From Gemmatimonadota bacterium (GTDB lineage Bacteria > Gemmatimonadota > Gemmatimonadetes > Palauibacterales > Palauibacteraceae): a DNA stretch of 5,952 bases. How positions within the stretch are numbered: position 1 is the first letter of the stretch; every line of letters begins with the position of its first letter. Both the position numbers and the translations under genes were made by a program. The stretch covers positions 1 through 5,952 of the forward strand of contig JARFPW010000326.1 of NCBI GenBank assembly GCA_029288095.1, given 5' to 3'. Shown here piece after piece: positions 5,952 through 5,952 of this stretch. The notes under the pieces are model-generated. The model ran no database searches and was not told the DNA's origin. It was given only the letters and a program-made list of their open reading frames with translations.

Positions 5952-5952
5952 C

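Overview
This is a compact, GC-rich bacterial segment in which every supported gene lies on the minus strand, so transcription runs from high to low coordinates. In transcription order it holds: the last 18 codons of an unidentified gene (5951-5895), a phosphate acetyltransferase (5898-4951), a STAS anti-sigma-factor antagonist (4936-4604), an RsbW-like kinase with an N-terminal receiver-like domain (4595-3801), a GAF plus SpoIIE/PP2C phosphatase (3808-2309), the 16S rRNA dimethyltransferase KsgA/RsmA (2300-1497), the redox-sensing repressor Rex (1414-767), and an arginine deiminase family enzyme (770 to beyond the left edge). Junctions are 4- or 8-bp overlaps or gaps of 8-14 bp, except for an 82-bp gap between ksgA and rex. 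No stretch over 300 bp lacks a gene. I saw no RNA genes, CRISPR arrays, mobile elements or convincing terminators.

The most informative signal is a perfect Rex operator, TTGTGAA-AGAG-TTCACAA, at 1441-1458. It sits in the only real intergenic gap, just downstream of a sigma70-like promoter candidate (TTGAGC, 17 bp, TATGTT) that points at rex. This predicts that Rex, which senses NADH/NAD+, represses its own gene. Because the arginine deiminase start codon overlaps the rex stop codon (GTGA), it should repress that gene too. The unit therefore looks like a redox-controlled rex-arginine deiminase operon.

The upstream block joins a central energy-metabolism enzyme (Pta, acetyl-CoA/acetyl phosphate) to a complete partner-switching set: antagonist, anti-sigma kinase and phosphatase. 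No sigma factor gene is visible, so the target must lie elsewhere. The kinase carries a receiver-like domain that keeps the phosphoacceptor-type Asp but lacks the usual acidic pair and conserved Lys, so it probably senses or docks something without conventional phosphorylation. Together the genes suggest a locus linking fermentative or low-oxygen energy generation (Pta, arginine deiminase, Rex) to a stress or general-response switch. That link is inferred from gene order.

Organism: a high-GC, free-living bacterium. The mix of Rex with a SpoIIE/RsbW/STAS cassette and near-gapless operons would suit Gemmatimonadota or a similar phylum. This is a weak impression from gene content, and the window has no phylogenetic marker that I could place by eye.
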